Shown here: positions 5,851-7,763 of the stretch, piece after piece
How the letters are laid out: the number at the start of each line of letters is the position of its first letter
Numbering within the stretch: the first letter of the stretch is position 1
Source: an uncultured Eubacteriales bacterium
Lineage (GTDB): Bacteria > Bacillota > Clostridia > Oscillospirales > Acutalibacteraceae
DNA length: 7,763 nt
NCBI GenBank assembly: GCA_934491515.1
Contig: CAKSTF010000028.1
Coordinates: 1-7,763 of the forward strand
Reading direction: 5' to 3'
Notes under the pieces: model-generated
What the model was told of the DNA's origin: nothing
Seen by the model: the letters and a program-made list of their open reading frames with translations, nothing else
The model's database searches: none
Position numbers and translations under genes: made by a program

Positions 5851-5960
5851 CCCGACCAAGTGATTAGTGCTTATAATTTATTCTTTAGATTTCAGATAAC
5901 TTTAAGTCGGGAAAATGAAACATATTATAAGTACAATCTATATTTCCCGACATAAAAAAA
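5851..5960. repeat. Long hairpin repeat, copy B
   Basis: This 110-base unit is tandem with copy A. Its arms GTCGGGAAA (5906-5914) and TTTCCCGAC (5943-5951) pair perfectly over 9 bp. The unit starts with CCCGACC (5851-5857), which could also pair with GTCGGG (5906-5911), so two exclusive folds are possible. A third unit seems to begin right after it with CCCGAG (5961-5966) and then stops. Confidence 0.9.
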
Positions 5961-5983
5961 CCCGAGCGTAAAAATTTTGGGTC
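5954..5983 (-). terminator. Possible weak terminator after the MFS gene
   Basis: Downstream of the transporter stop, the minus strand can pair GACCC (5979-5983) with GGGTT (5959-5963), with one wobble, followed by a run of T at 5954-5960. The loop holds AAAATTTT, which can self-pair. The stem is short and abuts the repeat array, so this is a tentative call. Confidence 0.35.
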
Positions 5984-6011
5984 AGGGGGAAAAGAAACGT
6001 TTAAAAAATCA

Positions 6012-7313
6012 TTATACGGTTTCGGTTTTATCCGTCGTTTTCTTTTGTTTTTTATCAAAGGAGAGCAGGAAGCAGCCGAAAAGCATACCGCCGCTTACCA
6101 AAAACACCGGTGCCAGGGAACCGAAAATGCCTGCCAAAAATCCGAAAGAAACTTCGCCCACCGTCTGTCCCCCGCTGTTGAACATACCGCGCAGCGCCAA
6201 AGCGGAACTGCGGTTTTGCGGCGTGCTTGCGTTTGAAAGGTGAACAAGGCTTAAAGGATTTACAAGTCCGTTTGAAAATCCGCAGATAAGCGAAAATATA
6301 AGAATTACCGTAAGTGTTGTGCCGTAAAGCGGAAGCCCGAGGCCTGCAAGAGCCGCGGATATTTTTCCCGTCATACCCATAAGGAACACCGACAGCGCAA
6401 GAACGAAAAGACTTATTTTAAGCAGCCGTGCCGAGCCGAATATTTTGGTAAGAAGTCCCAAAAACGCCCTTACGAAAATGGCAGAGAACTTCATCACGGT
6501 TAAAATAAGCGCCGCGGAGGATGCAGAAAGCAGCAGCGTTCTTTCGCCGAAAGCCTGCGTATATGTAGCAAGCACGTCGACCGAAAAATAATACGCCGCA
6601 TTAAGTATTATTATCTTCATAAGGCGGCGGTCGGCAAGCACGTCACGCACCTTTACGGGTTTCTTTTCCGCCTTTTCGGCGTTTGCCGCGGCAGGAGTTA
6701 CCGTAATATTCTTTATAATGCAGGAAAAAATAAGCGCCGCAGTTGAAGTGACGATTGCAAGCATCATAACAAAGAAATAGTCGCCGCTGAAACTTTTTGC
6801 GATAAGCGCCTTTGAAAGCAACAAAGATGCCAGAAGCGGACCGCAGAACTGACCTATCGAGTTTGTAAAGGTGAAAAATCCCACATATTTATCGCGGCCT
6901 TCGCTTTCGGGAAGTCCCGTGATTATGTAGTTGCCGCAAAGAATGAACATTCCGTGCGAAGTGCCCAAAAGCAGGGTACAGAATGCGATTATAACCGCGC
7001 ATACAAGCGTTTCGCTGCTGCCTGCGGCTTTACCGACAAGCGGTGTAAACGCAAGAATCACCGAAGAAACAAGGGTAAACATGGCCGCGGTTATAAGCTG
7101 CGGTTTCTGACCTTTTTTCTGTATCCATTTGCCGAGAAAAATCGCGCTTACAAACTGTATAAGACTGTAAGAAGCAAGTATAAATCCGGCTGCGCTGTCG
7201 CTTACATTAGCGGCATTGAGCATACTTTTAAGGTACGGTTTTGTGGACATAAAAGCAATGAAATGGAAAAAGTCCATTATCATTACAAAACGTACTGTTT
7301 TTGCGCTGTTCAT
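6012..7313 (-). CDS. Major facilitator superfamily transporter, substrate unknown
   Basis: This 433-residue membrane protein has a typical MFS length. About twelve hydrophobic segments can be seen near residues 8-27, 41-60, 73-92, 102-131, 147-167, 178-200, 232-254, 262-286, 297-315, 331-357, 375-395 and 399-418. A charged, alanine-rich central loop (about 202-225) separates the two six-helix halves. A motif-A-like sequence GKWIQKKGQKP follows helix 2 (61-71). The C-terminus is cytoplasmic, lysine-rich and hydrophilic. Family knowledge suggests proton-driven transport, perhaps efflux. Nothing in the sequence identifies the cargo, and no neighbouring pathway gene helps. The start ATG at 7313 has a strong AAGGAGTG site 4 bases upstream. 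The gene stands alone, separated from trmO by repeats. Confidence 0.9.
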   Translation of the reverse strand: MNSAKTVRFVMIMDFFHFIAFMSTKPYLKSMLNAANVSDSAAGFILASYSLIQFVSAIFLGKWIQKKGQKPQLITAAMFTLVSSVILAFTPLVGKAAGSSETLVCAVIIAFCTLLLGTSHGMFILCGNYIITGLPESEGRDKYVGFFTFTNSIGQFCGPLLASLLLSKALIAKSFSGDYFFVMMLAIVTSTAALIFSCIIKNITVTPAAANAEKAEKKPVKVRDVLADRRLMKIIILNAAYYFSVDVLATYTQAFGERTLLLSASSAALILTVMKFSAIFVRAFLGLLTKIFGSARLLKISLFVLALSVFLMGMTGKISAALAGLGLPLYGTTLTVILIFSLICGFSNGLVNPLSLVHLSNASTPQNRSSALALRGMFNSGGQTVGEVSFGFLAGIFGSLAPVFLVSGGMLFGCFLLSFDKKQKKTTDKTETV

Positions 7314-7383
7314 AAGACACTCCTTTTTGATATTTCATACGGCAGTGTCGAATTTTGCCCTCTTTTTCTGCCGCAACGCTACC

Positions 7384-7389
7384 ATTATA
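7384..7389 (-). promoter_or_regulatory. Likely -10 element for the MFS gene
   Basis: The minus strand reads TATAAT about 70 bases before the transporter start. No good -35 hexamer is visible at standard spacing, which would fit an activator-dependent promoter or a miscall. Repeat elements that could bind a regulator lie 40-85 bases further upstream. Confidence 0.45.
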
Positions 7390-7429
7390 CATGAAAAAAG
7401 CGCCGCAATCCTAAAAACGGTTCCTTTTC

Positions 7430-7472
7430 GCAACTTTTAAAAGAAGTAGTGCAACTTTTGTTAAAATAACAA
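7430..7472. promoter_or_regulatory. Operator-like repeats upstream of the MFS promoter
   Basis: GCAACTTTT occurs at 7430-7438 and again at 7451-7459, 21 bases apart, close to two helical turns. The second copy overlaps a 15-bp perfect palindrome TTGTTAAAATAACAA at 7458-7472. Same-face direct repeats beside a dyad are typical of a transcription factor site. No regulator gene is in the window, so its identity is unknown. Confidence 0.4.
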
Positions 7473-7526
7473 CAAAAAATAATTTATTTGTTTCTCTTCG
7501 GAAAGTGCAAAGGTGCTTTTTTGGTT

Positions 7527-7562
7527 AAAAAGAAAAAATCCCACCGCAAAGCAGCAGGATTT
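7527..7562 (-). terminator. Strong intrinsic terminator
   Basis: On the minus strand a 12-bp stem (arms 7551-7562 and 7536-7547, three G-T wobbles, TTT loop) is followed by TTTCTTTTT. The wobbles pair only in minus-strand RNA; the plus-strand version would have A-C mismatches. It therefore terminates transcripts arriving from the right, upstream of the transporter promoter. Confidence 0.8.
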
Positions 7563-7604
7563 CTTTGTTTTATTTGCGATTTTCCGTTTACTTATTATAT
7601 CCGG

Positions 7605-7624
7605 TTTTTATTCCCGACCCGTTG
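7605..7624. repeat. Lone arm of the GTCGGG/CCCGAC repeat family
   Basis: TTTTTATTCCCGACCCGTTG closely resembles the right-hand end of the short units at 162-226 and 289-355 (TTTTATTCCCGACC followed by a TTG-containing tail). No matching GTCGGG left arm lies within 100 bases. It may be a decayed remnant or a chance match. Confidence 0.4.
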
Positions 7625-7706
7625 TTTTCAGCGTTTCTACGGCTGCCGGTTTTTGACCTACCGGAAGTTCGGTGTCGCCTATCGGCGAACGCCCTGTTCA
7701 AGTCTT
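7617..7706 (-). ncRNA. Candidate structured RNA between two terminators
   Basis: This segment is about 56% GC by hand count, while the flanking gap is AT-rich, and no convincing reading frame with a ribosome binding site crosses it. On the minus strand it can form GCGTT (7688-7692) with AACGC (7631-7635), TCGCC/GGCGA around GATA (7675-7688), and CCGGT/ACCGG (7646-7664) around the loop AGGTCAAAA. That makes a possible three-way junction. The loop AGGTC could pair with GACTT at 7700-7704. It is bounded by terminators at 7722-7753 and 7527-7562, as expected for a small RNA or a riboswitch-like leader. I do not recognise the family, and no clear promoter is seen. Confidence 0.35.
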
Positions 7707-7721
7707 GTCACACAAAATAAA

Positions 7722-7753
7722 CAAAAATAAAAACCACCCTGTAAAAACAGGGT
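7722..7753 (-). terminator. Strong intrinsic terminator of an upstream gene outside the window
   Basis: On the minus strand ACCCTGT (7747-7753) and ACAGGGT (7736-7742) form a perfect 7-bp stem with a TTTT loop, followed by GG and a T-rich tract TTTTTATTTTT. The plus strand lacks a T tract after the stem, so the direction is clear. It implies a minus-strand transcription unit just beyond the right edge. Confidence 0.75.
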
Positions 7754-7763
7754 TTACAGTGCC

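Noticed and set aside
5815..5929. TATAAT on the minus strand inside repeat copies A and B
   Set aside because: No -35 element at suitable spacing in either copy, and the sequence lies in a hairpin loop; more likely AT-rich coincidence.
5742..5960. Possible CRISPR array or integron attC sites
   Set aside because: The repeated units are contiguous with no unique spacers, and the core lacks the attC R-box sequences; dispersed hairpin repeats fit better.
7502..7522. Plus-strand hairpin AAAGTGC/GTGCTTT followed by T residues
   Set aside because: The stem needs two wobbles, is weak, and no plus-strand gene exists upstream for it to terminate.
7646..7704. Resemblance to signal recognition particle RNA (AGGTC ... 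GCAGCCGTA on the minus strand)
   Set aside because: The conserved apical GGAAGGAAGCAGCC element is absent, so an SRP RNA call is not supported.
7692..7708. GTTCAAGTC resembling a tRNA T-loop on the plus strand
   Set aside because: The flanking bases do not form a T-stem and no acceptor, D or anticodon arms can be built around it.
7488..7730. 80-residue plus-strand open frame in the right-hand gap
   Set aside because: It runs through the antisense of the terminator stem and the candidate structured RNA, has odd cysteine/arginine-rich composition, and no good ribosome binding site was seen.

Overview
The window is the dnaA-to-gyrB replication-initiation neighbourhood of a low-GC bacterium, most likely a member of the Bacillota (Clostridia-like). 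The basis is the gene order dnaA, dnaN, yaaA/rlbA (S4 domain), recF, remB (DUF370), gyrB, the AT-rich gaps, and purine-rich Shine-Dalgarno sites. No species can be named from the sequence. All seven identified genes lie on the minus strand, so biological order runs from high to low coordinates.

Layout in the direction of transcription. 7763-7314 is a gene-free stretch with two strong minus-strand intrinsic terminators (about 7722-7753 and 7527-7562). Between them is a GC-rich, foldable segment that may be a small structured RNA, followed by a promoter-like region with repeats that could be operators. 7313-6012 encodes a 12-helix MFS transporter of unknown substrate. 6011-5575 is a gap with two near-identical tandem copies of a roughly 110-bp hairpin repeat and a possible promoter for the next gene. 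5574-4894 is trmO (tsaA), a tRNA t6A37 methyltransferase. 4893-4771 carries a strong dnaA promoter. 4770-3433 is dnaA. 3432-3225 is the dnaA-dnaN gap and a plausible oriC: it has DnaA-box-like TTATCAAxx motifs, a 15-bp inverted repeat and a 14-bp palindrome.

3224-580 is a tightly packed block of dnaN, yaaA, recF and remB. Its stop/start junctions overlap by 1, 14 and 1 bases, so translation is probably coupled. 579-150 is a gap filled with further copies of the same hairpin repeat family, running up to the ribosome binding site of gyrB. 149-1 is the first 49 codons of gyrB; the rest lies outside the window.

The genes form a coherent replication and repair set: DnaA opens the origin, DnaN is the sliding clamp, RecF acts in gap repair and fork restart, and GyrB is the ATPase subunit of gyrase. 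The S4 protein and RemB are the usual small companions in Bacillota. The most unusual item is the intergenic GTCGGG/CCCGAC hairpin repeat family, present in two separate gaps in the same orientation with a lone arm in a third. Second is the candidate structured RNA near the right edge. I see no CRISPR array, transposase gene, tRNA or rRNA.
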